A program made the translations under genes and the position numbers. 10,508 nt of DNA from assembly GCA_047615875.1 (NCBI GenBank), contig JBLHGU010000176.1, positions 1 to 10,508 of the forward strand. Direction: 5' to 3'. This stretch comes from JBLHGU01 sp047615875. GTDB lineage: Bacteria; Pseudomonadota; Gammaproteobacteria; Arenicellales; CAJQKF01. Every line of letters begins with the position of its first letter. The stretch's first letter is position 1. Below, one piece after another: positions 1 to 7,949 of this stretch. The notes beneath the pieces were generated by a model. That model made no database searches and was not told where the DNA came from. It worked only from the letters and a program-made list of their open reading frames with translations.

Positions 1-546
1 GCTACTAATCATGTACTGGATATGTTGAATGATCATATTGATCTGGGAATTAAGATTGCACCGTTAGCGGCGGAAGAGGTCATGATGACACCGGTTGGAT
101 TGCGTCTGGTCGTTTGCGCTAGCCCGGAATATTTGATAGAGAGCGGCGAGCCTTTATCACCTAAAGATATTTCTGATTACGAGACAATAACATTTTCCAG
201 ATCCTGCGATCAGGTGCCCTGGTCATTCAAGGCCCCAGTTAATCAGAGAGCGGATATTCACTTAAAATCGAAACTGATAGTCAATTCTGCTGAGGCGGCC
301 GTCGACTCAGCAATGCTAGGCGCAGGTTTAACGCAGGTCTATTTGTATCAAGCTGCACATGAGATTGAATCAGGTGAATTTAAAGTTGTTCTTCAAGATT
401 TTGAAACAAAGGCTGTCCCCGTTTGTTTAGGATGGCCAAAAGGTCTGAATTCGCCACAAAAAGTAAAAGCCTTTATCGAATTTGCAAAACCCATTCTTGA
501 GCAACAATTACAAACACTCAATCGAATTCAAACCCAGAAAGAATAA
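1..546 (+). CDS. LysR-type transcriptional regulator, C-terminal effector domain (5' truncated by window edge)
   Basis: The reading frame is open from the first base, so the protein begins outside the window. The first visible ATG (position 22) is internal. The visible 181 residues are the effector-binding (periplasmic-binding-like) half of a LysR regulator. The segment DHIDLGIKIAPLAAEEVMM matches the family pattern in which a strand naming the 'D(I/L)(A/G)I(R/K)' residues is followed by a low-affinity loop. The VVCASPEYL segment and the late LGAGLTQVYLYQA segment (family 'G.Gia.lp...') also fit. The DNA-binding domain is not visible. Its stop lies 195 bases before the DddP-like gene on the same strand, so it may control that gene, but this is inference from position only. 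The family call is secure; the ligand is unknown. Confidence 0.9.
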   Translation, partial: ATNHVLDMLNDHIDLGIKIAPLAAEEVMMTPVGLRLVVCASPEYLIESGEPLSPKDISDYETITFSRSCDQVPWSFKAPVNQRADIHLKSKLIVNSAEAAVDSAMLGAGLTQVYLYQAAHEIESGEFKVVLQDFETKAVPVCLGWPKGLNSPQKVKAFIEFAKPILEQQLQTLNRIQTQKE

Positions 547-669
547 AGTCTTCATTTGTAGCCAGTGTAATTGCAGCAACATAAAAGGAAGTCATACCAT
601 TATGGCAAGCCTTGAAATCACCAGCGGAATGCAATCGAAAACTCTGATGGTCTACATGCAGAATTGTGT

Positions 670-698
670 TTGGTGAATCTATTTAACTGAATTATAGT
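670..698 (+). promoter_or_regulatory. Candidate sigma70 promoter for the DddP-like gene
   Basis: TTGGTG at 670-675 and TATAGT at 693-698 are separated by exactly 17 bases. The -10 box matches the consensus at five of six positions and the -35 at its key TTG. It lies about 45 bases before the ATG at 742, in the spacer after the LysR gene. The start codon has only a weak purine-rich stretch (AGAGAA) ahead of it. This is motif matching only. Confidence 0.4.
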
Positions 699-741
699 CA
701 TCGAGCCTTGCGGCAGATTTTAGAAATTAGAGAATTGTCTG

Positions 742-1983
742 ATGCCAAATTCAAACATGCCAACGCCAGATGAGCTCGTATTCAACGACAATTGGAGTGA
801 TCTTCGGCAATTCCGTGATTTACCTGAGATCAATTTTGATCGACTTTACAGTTACCGAACCTCCCGATTGCGTAAGCAGATGAAAGTGGCCGACATTTCT
901 GTGCTAGTCAGTCTCAACCCGCTGAGTTTGCGTTACGCAGTTGACTACAGCACTTATGCGTTATTCCAGTCGCGCATTCCTTCTTGCTATCTTTTTATGT
1001 CGCAGGCTGGTCCGACAGTCATCCACGGTGCTTACGCAAATACCCATCTGATTGATCGGACCGAATCTGCCCGGCCTATTTCATTTTTCGATGCGGGTGA
1101 CAATATGACCGATAATGCTGACAAGTTAGCTAATGATCTGGTCAAATATCTCAGCGAGATCGGAAGTGATCATCGACGAATTGCAATCGAATACGTTAAC
1201 CCCAGTGTTACTCAGGCTTGTGAGCGACATGGGCTCGAAGTCGTTGACGGAATTTCTATCTCCGAAAAGGCTCGGATTATCAAATCTATCGACGAAATCG
1301 AATGTATAAAATGGTCGGTTGCCGTCGCCGAGCTGGGTGCGGCAAAAATGAAGGAGGCCTTAAAACCCGGCGTTACTGAACTCCAGCTCTGGGGCCTTTT
1401 GAATTACACCAACCTCGCCAACCATGGTGAATGGCATGACGGTAGAATGTTAGCGTCGGGCCCGCGTATTAATCCCTGGTTGCAGGAAGCCACGCAACGT
1501 CCGATTGAATCTGGTGATCTAGTTGGATTTGACACAGACATGGTCGGACCGCTCGGATACTTCTGTGACTTTTCTCGGACATTTCATTGCGGCCCGGCTA
1601 AGCCGACCCAACGGCAAAAAGAAATATATCGTCTCGCCCACGACGAGATCGAGCACAACCTTCAATTGGTTCGAGCAGGAATTACCTTTCACGAAATTCA
1701 GCAACAATCCTATCCAATCCCTGATGAATGTCAGGAAAATGCCTATCCCTGCATCATGCACGGCGTTGGCATGTGCGATGAGTATCCCCAAATCAAACCA
1801 GCACATTGGGGTAAGAACCCCTACGACGGCACACTCGAAGCAGGCATGGTGATGACCGTGGAAAGTTATATGGGGCCAATTGGCGAGTCCAACGGTGTGA
1901 AACTTGAGGAACAAGTGTTAGTGACAGACACCGGATACGAAATGATGTCTCACTTTCCGATGGAGGCGTCGTTACTCGAATAA
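742..1983 (+). CDS. dddP: M24-fold metalloenzyme, DddP-like (dimethylsulfoniopropionate lyase family)
   Basis: A 413-residue protein with the two-domain creatinase/aminopeptidase P layout: an N-terminal domain to about residue 170, then a pita-bread catalytic domain. Segments such as ASGPRINPW (238-246), FDTDMVG (263-269), MHGVGMCDEYP (339-349) and KLEEQVLVT (387-395) follow the DMSP lyase DddP of Roseovarius as I remember it. The expected metal ligands are all present (D264, D266, D276, H340, E374, E389), and D346 matches the catalytic Asp of DddP (D377) at the same distance from the metal His. DddP cleaves DMSP to dimethyl sulfide and acrylate in the cytoplasm. The presence of metal ligands argues against creatinase, which lacks them. 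The 413-residue length is a little shorter than the DddP of R. nubinhibens (about 447). No acrylate or acryloyl-CoA genes are adjacent, so the true substrate may differ. The family call is strong; DMSP lyase activity is only probable. Confidence 0.68.
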   Translation: MPNSNMPTPDELVFNDNWSDLRQFRDLPEINFDRLYSYRTSRLRKQMKVADISVLVSLNPLSLRYAVDYSTYALFQSRIPSCYLFMSQAGPTVIHGAYANTHLIDRTESARPISFFDAGDNMTDNADKLANDLVKYLSEIGSDHRRIAIEYVNPSVTQACERHGLEVVDGISISEKARIIKSIDEIECIKWSVAVAELGAAKMKEALKPGVTELQLWGLLNYTNLANHGEWHDGRMLASGPRINPWLQEATQRPIESGDLVGFDTDMVGPLGYFCDFSRTFHCGPAKPTQRQKEIYRLAHDEIEHNLQLVRAGITFHEIQQQSYPIPDECQENAYPCIMHGVGMCDEYPQIKPAHWGKNPYDGTLEAGMVMTVESYMGPIGESNGVKLEEQVLVTDTGYEMMSHFPMEASLLE

Positions 1984-2119
1984 TCTGGTTACGGGTGGCT
2001 TAAAAATAGTTAGACGTGCAACTGAACGGGTTTTACTAGGAGTCTGTCGGAATTAGGATTAATTACTTGATTTTCGGACTGGATGGGAAGCTTGTAAACA
2101 ACCTGATACCAGCTTTGGG

Positions 2120-2605
2120 TTAAGGTAAAGGTTTTCCAGCAATTCGGGCAAACAATTCACGGAAAAAGGTGATATCGGTCTGCGGTATATTCTGATGAGT
2201 CGGTAAGAAATCGATTAAAGCCATTCCAGTCGCCATACCCGTTATTTCGCTCCCTCTGACCCAGAGTGATTTCTCGACAAATTCTTTCGCTTCGCCGTGG
2301 CAATTACGGCACTCATTTTTAAATTTAATCGGTGAATTGGCTTTACTCAATAACATGTTACGAATGATTTCACTCGCATGATCGGGAATATAGTGATTGC
2401 TCATGAACAGAGCAAGATTGTTTATATGATGCCGCCCTTGTAACTGCCCATCGATGTCCCATAGGTACTTGCCGGCAAAGATTGAAGAATCACCGTGACA
2501 TTCTTCGCAACGATTGTCCCATAGATACTCTGCACTTTGAGAATAGACTGCAGTTGGGGTTAATACCAGCATCGAAATTACGAAAGTTAAATGGATAAAA
2601 CGCAT
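2120..2605 (-). CDS. Exported di-haem c-type cytochrome, small
   Basis: A 161-residue protein beginning at the ATG whose first base is 2605. AGGA lies three bases upstream, and the start gives a clean signal peptide: MRF, then a hydrophobic core, ending near VYSQS. A longer frame from 2644 adds 13 residues (with CCC) before this signal and has no ribosome site, so it is less likely. Two haem c attachment motifs are visible, CEECH (33-37) and CRNCH (99-103). Both sit in a repeated context in which CxxCHG is followed about ten residues later by K-x-LW, pointing to an internal duplication. Possible axial ligands are the HH/M/H residues at 59-76 and M124/M128. The protein should be periplasmic and carry electrons. 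It is convergent with the DddP-like gene and has no obvious redox partner nearby, so its role is unknown. Confidence 0.8.
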   Translation of the reverse strand: MRFIHLTFVISMLVLTPTAVYSQSAEYLWDNRCEECHGDSSIFAGKYLWDIDGQLQGRHHINNLALFMSNHYIPDHASEIIRNMLLSKANSPIKFKNECRNCHGEAKEFVEKSLWVRGSEITGMATGMALIDFLPTHQNIPQTDITFFRELFARIAGKPLP

Positions 2606-3148
2606 TGATCCTGCAGTTTCGGGTAATAGACAACAGCATAACATTCACTGATCGACGTCGACAAAGCAATTTTTTTTGCACCGCAGACAATAGTTTTAAA
2701 CTGGGACGTAGGGGGAAAAAGTCGTTTAATAACGAAATATCAGGGCAATTGACATGAAGGCCATGTTTTAAGACTAGTTATGGTAGCCACTTCTAAAACC
2801 AATCCGCATCAAAGTTTTGAAATAAAACCACTGACTCTTGCCAGTTCTCAGTAAAACTGGACTTCGAGCTGAAACGCCTGTCGGGTTCCGCATGATGTCA
2901 CGCACTTGGTGGGCATTTTACATTTTGGGAGTTTGAGTTATTTTGATGCTTTACTTTACTCCAATGAAGTATAGCGGATCCGAATTAGATCAACTTACTT
3001 TCTAACCTACTGCATTGCACAGTATCTCGTACCCTGATTATCCCAGAAGATGATAAAAATTTGTCGATACCCATCCTCTATAAATAAGGACAATGTTGGT
3101 ACGGAATAGAATTATTCATTTGGCTATTATCCTGAAAATATAGTTAAC
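2606..3148. other. Intergenic region between divergent cytochrome and hyuA genes
   Basis: About 540 bases with no convincing gene. It should hold the divergent promoters of the cytochrome gene and hyuAB. A TTGACA occurs at 2749-2754 but has no good -10 at 16-18 bases. A TATAAA at 3079-3084, about 65 bases before hyuA, is a possible -10 without a clear -35. A hydrophobic frame interrupted by a stop lies at 2892-3005 and is listed separately. No clear hairpin terminator was seen. Confidence 0.6.
2892..3005 (+). pseudogene. Possible relic of a small membrane-protein start, interrupted by TGA
   Basis: Reading from the double ATG at 2892 gives a short run ending MSRTWWAFYILGV, then TGA at 2934. 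The same frame continues VILMLYFTPMKYSGSELDQL to TAA at 3003. Joined across the single stop, this is a typical N-terminal transmembrane helix of about 20 residues followed by polar residues. There is no good ribosome site and no homologue that I recognise. It may be a decayed gene start or chance in AT-rich DNA. Confidence 0.2.
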
Positions 3149-5275
3149 TTGTCAGCATCCAACCCTGGTATCACTACGTTGAAAAAGGCACGAATAGCTG
3201 TTGATATCGGTGGCACTTTCACCGATATCGCGATTGAAAAAGACGGTGAATTTATCACCGCAAAAACACCGACCACTCCGACTCATCCGGTTGCAGGCGT
3301 GTTAGAAGGCATTCGTCACACAATGGAACTTGCTGATTTAAAACCCGGCGACTTTTCGACATTCATCCACGGTACTACTCTGGCTACGAACGCTCTGATC
3401 GAACGCAAGGGCGCACGCGTGGCGACGATTACGACCGAGGGATTTCGCGATATTCTCGAAATTGCTTATGAGCGTCGATATGATCAATACGATTTGATGA
3501 TCGACAAGCCGGATATGATCGTTACCCGTGATCTGTGTTACACCGTACCCGAACGTATCGATCCGGATGGTTCTGTGTATCGTTCTCTAGACGAATCCTG
3601 TATCTACGACCTGATTAGCAGAATTGATCGCGACGATATTCAAAGCATCGCGATCAGCCTGTTGCACAGTTATGTGAACGACAGCCACGAATTACGCTTA
3701 CGCGAATTACTGTTGATACAGCGTCCGCAATTATCGGTTTCGTTGTCCTGCGAGGTCAGCCCAAAAATCGGAGAATTTGAACGCTTGTGTACGACACTGG
3801 CAAATGCCTATATTCGCCCTCTGATGGATGATTATTTGCGAAAGCTTGAGCAGGCGGTCATAGACGAAGGCTTCGAATGTCCTTTATATATCATCACTTC
3901 CGGCGGTGGCATGACTACTCCGGACAACGCCCGTCAGTTTCCAATTCGAATGGTTGAATCAGGCCCCAGTGGCGGGGCGGTGTTGGCCGCCAAGGTTGCC
4001 CGTGACTTACAACTCGACGAGGTGATGTCGTTTGATATGGGCGGAACCACTGCCAAGCTGTGTTTGATTGACAAAGGTCAGCCGCAATCTTCACGCCGCT
4101 TTGAAATTGCTCGCAGTGCACGATTCTTACCAGGCAGCGGTATGCCAGTGTTGATTCCGGTGATCGAAATGATCGAAATAGGCGCGGGCGGTGGTTCGAT
4201 TGCTCACGTTGACTCACTGGGCCGTCTAAATGTTGGCCCGCAAAGTGCCGGTGCCGAACCCGGTCCTGCCTGTTATGCCAGAGGTGGCACACAACCGACA
4301 GTAACCGACGCGGACACGGTGATTGGCTACCTTGATCCGCAAACATTTGCCGAAGGTCGACTAAAACTCGACCGTAGAGCGGCAGAAACAGCATTACGGC
4401 AACACCTCGGCGATGAGTTGGGTGTGTCGGTACACGAAGCCGCGTATGGTCTGGCACAAATCGTAAATGAGAATATGGCTAATGCTGCGCGTGTACACGC
4501 AGTCGAACGAGGTAAAGATCTGCGATCACGCACTATGATCGCCTTTGGTGGTAATGGACCATTACACGCCGCGGCAGTGGCTGAAAAAACCGGCGTCGAT
4601 ACGATAATTGTGCCACGAGGACCGGGAGTCGGTTCGGCGATAGGTTTCCTGTACGCCCCTGTCGCTTACGAAATTGTGCGCAGCCACCATACACTGGTGG
4701 ATCTGTTCAATTTTACTGCTATTAACCATTTACTCGACGATATGGAAACACAGGCGCGTGAAGTGGTTGCCGCCGGTGCTTTTGGTCAACCTCTGGTATT
4801 ACAGCGTAATGCGTTTATGCGTTATCGAGGACAAGGACATGAAATTGAAGTGATGGTGCCCGAAGGCCGGGTCGATGAAGATGGACTTGGCCTGCTGAAA
4901 TCTGCCTACGATACAGAATATGCCCGGTTGTTTGCTCGTGAAGTGCCGGGAATGAGTATTGAAGTCATGAACTGGTCGGTGTTGGTATCGACTAAACCAC
5001 CGGAAGTCACAACGATTAAGAATAGCGCGGTCAATCGCGTTGATGCTCCGATTGCCGGCGAGCGCGACGTGTTTTTTGGTGAGCTGCGACAGCTGCAAAC
5101 CATTCCCTTTTATCACCGTGGCGCTTTGCAGCCAGGGCATAGCATTATCGGTCCTGCCTTGATCATCGAGCCACAAACTACGAGCTATGTCTCACCATTG
5201 TTCGATGCCAGCATCGACGCAGCGGGCAATATCATCATGCAACGCAAGACCAGGGCGAATACCCATGCCAGCTAA
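3149..5275 (+). CDS. hyuA: Hydantoinase/oxoprolinase family subunit A (HyuA-type, ATP-binding)
   Basis: A 708-residue protein of the N-methylhydantoinase A / 5-oxoprolinase / acetone carboxylase beta family. The N-terminal domain carries the phosphate loop DIGGTFTDI (19-27) and HGTTLATNALIERKG (74-88). The ASKHA-fold core has SGGGM (251-255), SGPSGG (271-276), DMGGTTAK (296-303), GAGGGSIAHVD (345-355), AGAEPGPACY (367-376) and AFGGNGPLHAA (465-475). The length is normal for HyuA. With HyuB it would couple ATP use to opening of a cyclic amide or to a carboxylation. Family substrates include N-methylhydantoin, 5-oxoproline, acetophenone and lactams; the sequence does not say which applies. No ATG exists in frame upstream before the stop at 3107. 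The start is therefore TTG, at 3149 or possibly 3179, and neither has a strong ribosome site. The stop overlaps the hyuB start by 11 bases, indicating coupled translation. Confidence 0.92.
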   Translation: MSASNPGITTLKKARIAVDIGGTFTDIAIEKDGEFITAKTPTTPTHPVAGVLEGIRHTMELADLKPGDFSTFIHGTTLATNALIERKGARVATITTEGFRDILEIAYERRYDQYDLMIDKPDMIVTRDLCYTVPERIDPDGSVYRSLDESCIYDLISRIDRDDIQSIAISLLHSYVNDSHELRLRELLLIQRPQLSVSLSCEVSPKIGEFERLCTTLANAYIRPLMDDYLRKLEQAVIDEGFECPLYIITSGGGMTTPDNARQFPIRMVESGPSGGAVLAAKVARDLQLDEVMSFDMGGTTAKLCLIDKGQPQSSRRFEIARSARFLPGSGMPVLIPVIEMIEIGAGGGSIAHVDSLGRLNVGPQSAGAEPGPACYARGGTQPTVTDADTVIGYLDPQTFAEGRLKLDRRAAETALRQHLGDELGVSVHEAAYGLAQIVNENMANAARVHAVERGKDLRSRTMIAFGGNGPLHAAAVAEKTGVDTIIVPRGPGVGSAIGFLYAPVAYEIVRSHHTLVDLFNFTAINHLLDDMETQAREVVAAGAFGQPLVLQRNAFMRYRGQGHEIEVMVPEGRVDEDGLGLLKSAYDTEYARLFAREVPGMSIEVMNWSVLVSTKPPEVTTIKNSAVNRVDAPIAGERDVFFGELRQLQTIPFYHRGALQPGHSIIGPALIIEPQTTSYVSPLFDASIDAAGNIIMQRKTRANTHAS

Positions 5276-6989
5276 ATCTGCGATTGAATTGCAAGTGATG
5301 TGGAATCGCCTGCTGGCGGTTGTCGAAGAACAGGGACAAACACTAATGCGTGCCGCTTTCTCAGCGATGGTGCGTGAATGCGGTGATATTTCGGCAGGCA
5401 TTTTCGACTTGCGAGGCCGTATGCTGGCGCAGGCACAAACCGGTACACCCGGGCATATTAATTCGATGGCGAATGCTTGCCCGGTTATGATTCAGTATTT
5501 CCCGGTGGAATCGATGCGTGAAGGCGATATCTATGTCACAAACGATCCGTGGATTGCCACCGGTCACCTCAATGACTTGCTGCTGGTGGCACCGGTGTTT
5601 CATCTTGGCAAGCTGGTCTCACTGACTTCATGCACGTCGCATCTCTACGATATTGGCGGTCGTGGTATGAGCACAGACAACGCCGATATATTCGAAGAAG
5701 GCATTCGTATTCCACCGATGAGGCTGGTTAAACAGGGTCAGCTCAATATCGACCTGCTGGAAATCATAAAAGCCAACTCGCGGACCCGCATTCAAAACGA
5801 AGGTGACATTTATGCGCTGATGGCTTGCTGCGATGTGGGTGCTAGTCGCCTCGCTGGCATGATGAGTGAATTCAGTATTGATTCGATTGATGAACTCGGT
5901 GGTTACATTTTGCAAACTTCACAGCGTGGTGTGGAACAGGCCATTAAAGCGATTCCCAACGGCGAATACATCAATAATGCAGTGTTCGATGGCTACGACT
6001 TTGAGATTAATATCAACGCACGTATGCGCATTACTGACTCCTGCATTGAGGTCGATTTTAACGGTAGTTCACCGAGTTCACGTTACGGAATAAATTCACC
6101 TCTTAACTATGCCACGGCTTATTCAGTATTTGGAATCCGCTGTATAGTCGGTCCGGATATACCCAACAACAGTGGTTCGTTACTGCCTATTCAACTCAAC
6201 GTACCCAAAGGCAGCATCATTAACGCGAATGACCCAGCACCTGTTTCTATGCGCCACATGATCGGTCAGATGTTGCCCGATGTCATGCTCGGATGCCTGC
6301 ACCAGGCATTGCCCGGTAAAGTCCCCGCCGAAAGCGTTGCCTGCATGTGGAACCTGCCGCTGCGTTCAACTGCCACCGCGTCAATCGAAGGTAAGACTAC
6401 CGCCTTCTCCACCGACCCGACGCACAATGGTGGCACCGGTGCGCGTGCTGAAAAAGATGGTTTAAGCGCTACCTGCTATCCGAGTGGTGTATGGGGCAGT
6501 CAGATTGAATCAACCGAAGCCACCGAGCCTTTACGCTATCTGCGTCGTGAGCTACGTCCCGACAGTGGTGGGCCTGGCAGATTTCGTGGTGGTCACGGGC
6601 AAATACTCGAAATCGAAAATCGCGAAAAGGCACCGATGTTAATGTCGGCCAGTTTTGAGCGAATGGTTCACCCGGCACTCGGCCGCGAAGGTGGTGAAAG
6701 TGGCCGGCTTGGAACAATCTCGTTACGTTCCGGTAAAGCCCTGAGCGGAAAGGGCACACAGGAAATTCCGGGCGATGAAAGTTTGATTTACTATATGCCT
6801 GGTGGCGGTGGTTATGGTTTGCCACATGCCCGCGACCCCGAACGGGTATTGCGTGATGTACGTGATGAATTGCTCAGCCGCGAAGCAGCGGCAATCGATT
6901 ACGCCGTTGTGATTGATGAAAACCTGTGTATCGATTACTCGACAACGATTGCGATGCGTGATCAGATCGACAAGAACCTGGCAAATTAG
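5265..6989 (+). CDS. hyuB: Hydantoinase/oxoprolinase family subunit B (HyuB-type)
   Basis: The frame is open from 5187, but the start chosen is the ATG at 5265. The protein then begins MPAKSAIELQVMWNRL as HyuB proteins do, and an AGGG lies about ten bases upstream. This gives 574 residues, the usual HyuB length. Family blocks are RAAFSAMVRECGDISAGIFD (29-48), GTPGHINSMA (60-69), VTNDPWIATGHLND (91-104) and TSCTSHLYDIGG (121-132). Near the C-terminus are GGHGQILEIEN and the glycine-rich MPGGGGYG, followed by the typical DPERVLRDVRDELLSREAA tail. The conserved His/Asp residues in the N-terminal half are where this family binds its metal. It is translated from the same message as hyuA (11-base overlap) and must form a complex with HyuA. 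The substrate cannot be read from the sequence. Confidence 0.93.
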   Translation: MPAKSAIELQVMWNRLLAVVEEQGQTLMRAAFSAMVRECGDISAGIFDLRGRMLAQAQTGTPGHINSMANACPVMIQYFPVESMREGDIYVTNDPWIATGHLNDLLLVAPVFHLGKLVSLTSCTSHLYDIGGRGMSTDNADIFEEGIRIPPMRLVKQGQLNIDLLEIIKANSRTRIQNEGDIYALMACCDVGASRLAGMMSEFSIDSIDELGGYILQTSQRGVEQAIKAIPNGEYINNAVFDGYDFEININARMRITDSCIEVDFNGSSPSSRYGINSPLNYATAYSVFGIRCIVGPDIPNNSGSLLPIQLNVPKGSIINANDPAPVSMRHMIGQMLPDVMLGCLHQALPGKVPAESVACMWNLPLRSTATASIEGKTTAFSTDPTHNGGTGARAEKDGLSATCYPSGVWGSQIESTEATEPLRYLRRELRPDSGGPGRFRGGHGQILEIENREKAPMLMSASFERMVHPALGREGGESGRLGTISLRSGKALSGKGTQEIPGDESLIYYMPGGGGYGLPHARDPERVLRDVRDELLSREAAAIDYAVVIDENLCIDYSTTIAMRDQIDKNLAN

Positions 6990-7027
6990 AATGTAAGGGA
7001 CGCCTCCAATGTCATTAAGTTGAGAAG

Positions 7028-7059
7028 GTTGGGTTATGCGGTAAAGCCACTAACCCAAC
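7028..7059. repeat. Inverted repeat after hyuB, 9-bp perfect arms
   Basis: GTTGGGTTA at 7028-7036 and its exact reverse complement TAACCCAAC at 7051-7059 are separated by 14 bases. The hairpin lies 39 bases after the hyuB stop, so it could stabilise the end of the hyuAB message. It has no T-run, so it is not a standard intrinsic terminator. Because the arm sequence recurs further downstream, a protein-binding site is an equal possibility. Confidence 0.5.
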
Positions 7060-7245
7060 AGCCGGACGTCAATCGTGTATTTGTAGGTTAATGGAATGGA
7101 CGTGAAACCCAACGTGAAGTGGCTCCGATCCCTCGTCCTAACCAACGAATCATGAGGTTTCAATTCTCTTTTGCATGTCAGTTTGTATGTTCATGATAAT
7201 CTTGTTCGAATTCATTCGGTATGTTTGCTATTAGATGCTGGATTG

Positions 7246-7256
7246 CTAACCCAACA
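7246..7256 (+). repeat. Direct repeat copy of CTAACCCAACA
   Basis: The 11 bases CTAACCCAACA here are identical to 7050-7060. The core AACCCAAC occurs a third time at 7106-7113, and in inverted form at 7028-7035. It may be a repeated regulator-binding motif in the hyuB-DUF1989 spacer. Confidence 0.35.
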
Positions 7257-7294
7257 AAGCATTTGGCCTGGATAGGCCTATGGTTCCATCCATG

Positions 7295-7323
7295 TTGTAA
7301 AATACCTGCCTTTTGGTGATAAA
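7295..7323 (+). promoter_or_regulatory. Candidate promoter for the DUF1989 gene
   Basis: TTGTAA (7295-7300) and GATAAA (7318-7323) are 17 bases apart, each matching four of six consensus bases. Transcription would start near 7330, leaving a short leader that contains the AGGTAA ribosome site at 7341-7346 before the ATG at 7353. This is motif matching only. Confidence 0.3.
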
Positions 7324-7352
7324 GTCTCATCAACAATCAAAGGTAATTTAAC

Positions 7353-7949
7353 ATGAATGACATAATAATTATTCCGGGCGCTCATTCCCGCGCATTCAAG
7401 ATGAAAGCTAACCAACAGGTGAAAATCACTAATCTCGAAGGATCGCAGGTAGTCGATGCCTGGGCGTTTTGCGAGTCGGACATCAACGAGTTTATGTCGA
7501 ATGAACATTCTCGCTCCTGTCTTGAAAAATTGATCCCCGAAGTGGGTGATTCTCTTTATTCAAACCGACGAAGGCCTATCTTAACCATAGTAGAAGATAG
7601 ATCTCCTGGCATTCACGATTTACTGTTGTCGGCTTGCGATATTGATCGCTACCGTTTACTCGGGGTCGAGGGCTATCATCGAAATTGCACTGATAATCTT
7701 CGAGAGGCAATGACCGAGATAGGTCTTACTGCTCCCGAAGTACCGAGTCCGTTTAATATTTTCGAAAATGTTAATATCAGTGCTAATGGTGAACTATCGA
7801 TCATACCGCCTGAGGTCAAACCTGGTGATAGTATTAGCCTGCGTGCTGAACTGGATATAACCCTGGTACTTTCCTGTTGTCCAATGGATATTGCATTAAC
7901 CAATGGTCCGGATTTGCGCTCCAAACCGGTACAGGTGGAAATTTCGTAA
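7353..7949 (+). CDS. DUF1989 (urea carboxylase-associated) family protein
   Basis: A 198-residue single-domain protein recognisable as DUF1989. It shows IIPGAHSRAFKMKANQQVKI near the N-terminus, then SNEHSR, GDSLYSNRRRPILTIVEDRS, GIHDLLLSACD, YRLLGVEGYHRNCTDNLREA, PSPFNIFENV and a C-terminal VLSCCPMDIALTNG. All are in the family order, and the Cys/His residues typical of it are present. Some DUF1989 pairs (CgdA/CgdB) form carboxyguanidine deiminase beside urea/guanidine carboxylase; other members sit beside oxidative demethylation genes and are uncharacterised. Here there is one copy, no carboxylase of that type, and neighbours hyuAB and a Rieske gene. It may act on a carbamoyl or guanidino intermediate, which is inference. 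The start ATG has AGGTAA upstream at a good distance. Confidence 0.88.
   Translation: MNDIIIIPGAHSRAFKMKANQQVKITNLEGSQVVDAWAFCESDINEFMSNEHSRSCLEKLIPEVGDSLYSNRRRPILTIVEDRSPGIHDLLLSACDIDRYRLLGVEGYHRNCTDNLREAMTEIGLTAPEVPSPFNIFENVNISANGELSIIPPEVKPGDSISLRAELDITLVLSCCPMDIALTNGPDLRSKPVQVEIS

Larger units (their letters stand above)
6990..7352. other. Intergenic region between hyuB and the DUF1989 gene
   Basis: This 363-base stretch has no convincing gene; short frames around 7150-7235 give hydrophobic peptides without ribosome sites. It holds an inverted repeat at 7028-7059, further copies of the same AACCCAAC motif at 7106-7113 and 7248-7255, and a small hairpin (GGCCT, four-base loop, AGGCC) at 7265-7278. 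A promoter candidate lies just before the DUF1989 gene. The spacing suggests that the DUF1989 gene has its own transcription start rather than being read only from hyuAB. Confidence 0.6.

Noticed and set aside
482..676. 64-residue frame on the + strand overlapping the end of the first LysR gene
   Set aside because: Starts inside a clear LysR gene in another frame, has no ribosome site or recognisable motif, and runs into a spacer.
1519..1914. Antisense and second-frame ORFs inside the DddP-like gene
   Set aside because: The sense frame holds all catalytic residues of the family; the others show no motif.
742..1983. Creatinase or ectoine hydrolase (DoeA/EutD) as identity of the M24 protein
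   Set aside because: Creatinase lacks the metal ligands present here, and the ASGPRxNPW and MHGVGxCDE segments follow DddP rather than DoeA.
2088..2115. AAGCT/AGCTT hairpin between the convergent DddP-like and cytochrome genes
   Set aside because: Only five paired bases with a long loop and no T-run; it could easily be chance.
2749..2777. TTGACA promoter in the cytochrome-hyuA spacer
   Set aside because: Perfect -35 but no acceptable -10 at 16-18 bases on the + strand, and too far from hyuA to judge.
3915..6825. Several antisense and alternate-frame ORFs across hyuA and hyuB
   Set aside because: They lie fully within two well-supported genes and their translations show no domain; they are shadows of the real frames.
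7028..7059. Intrinsic terminator after hyuB
   Set aside because: The stem is perfect but only moderately GC-rich, and no T-run follows; listed as an inverted repeat instead.
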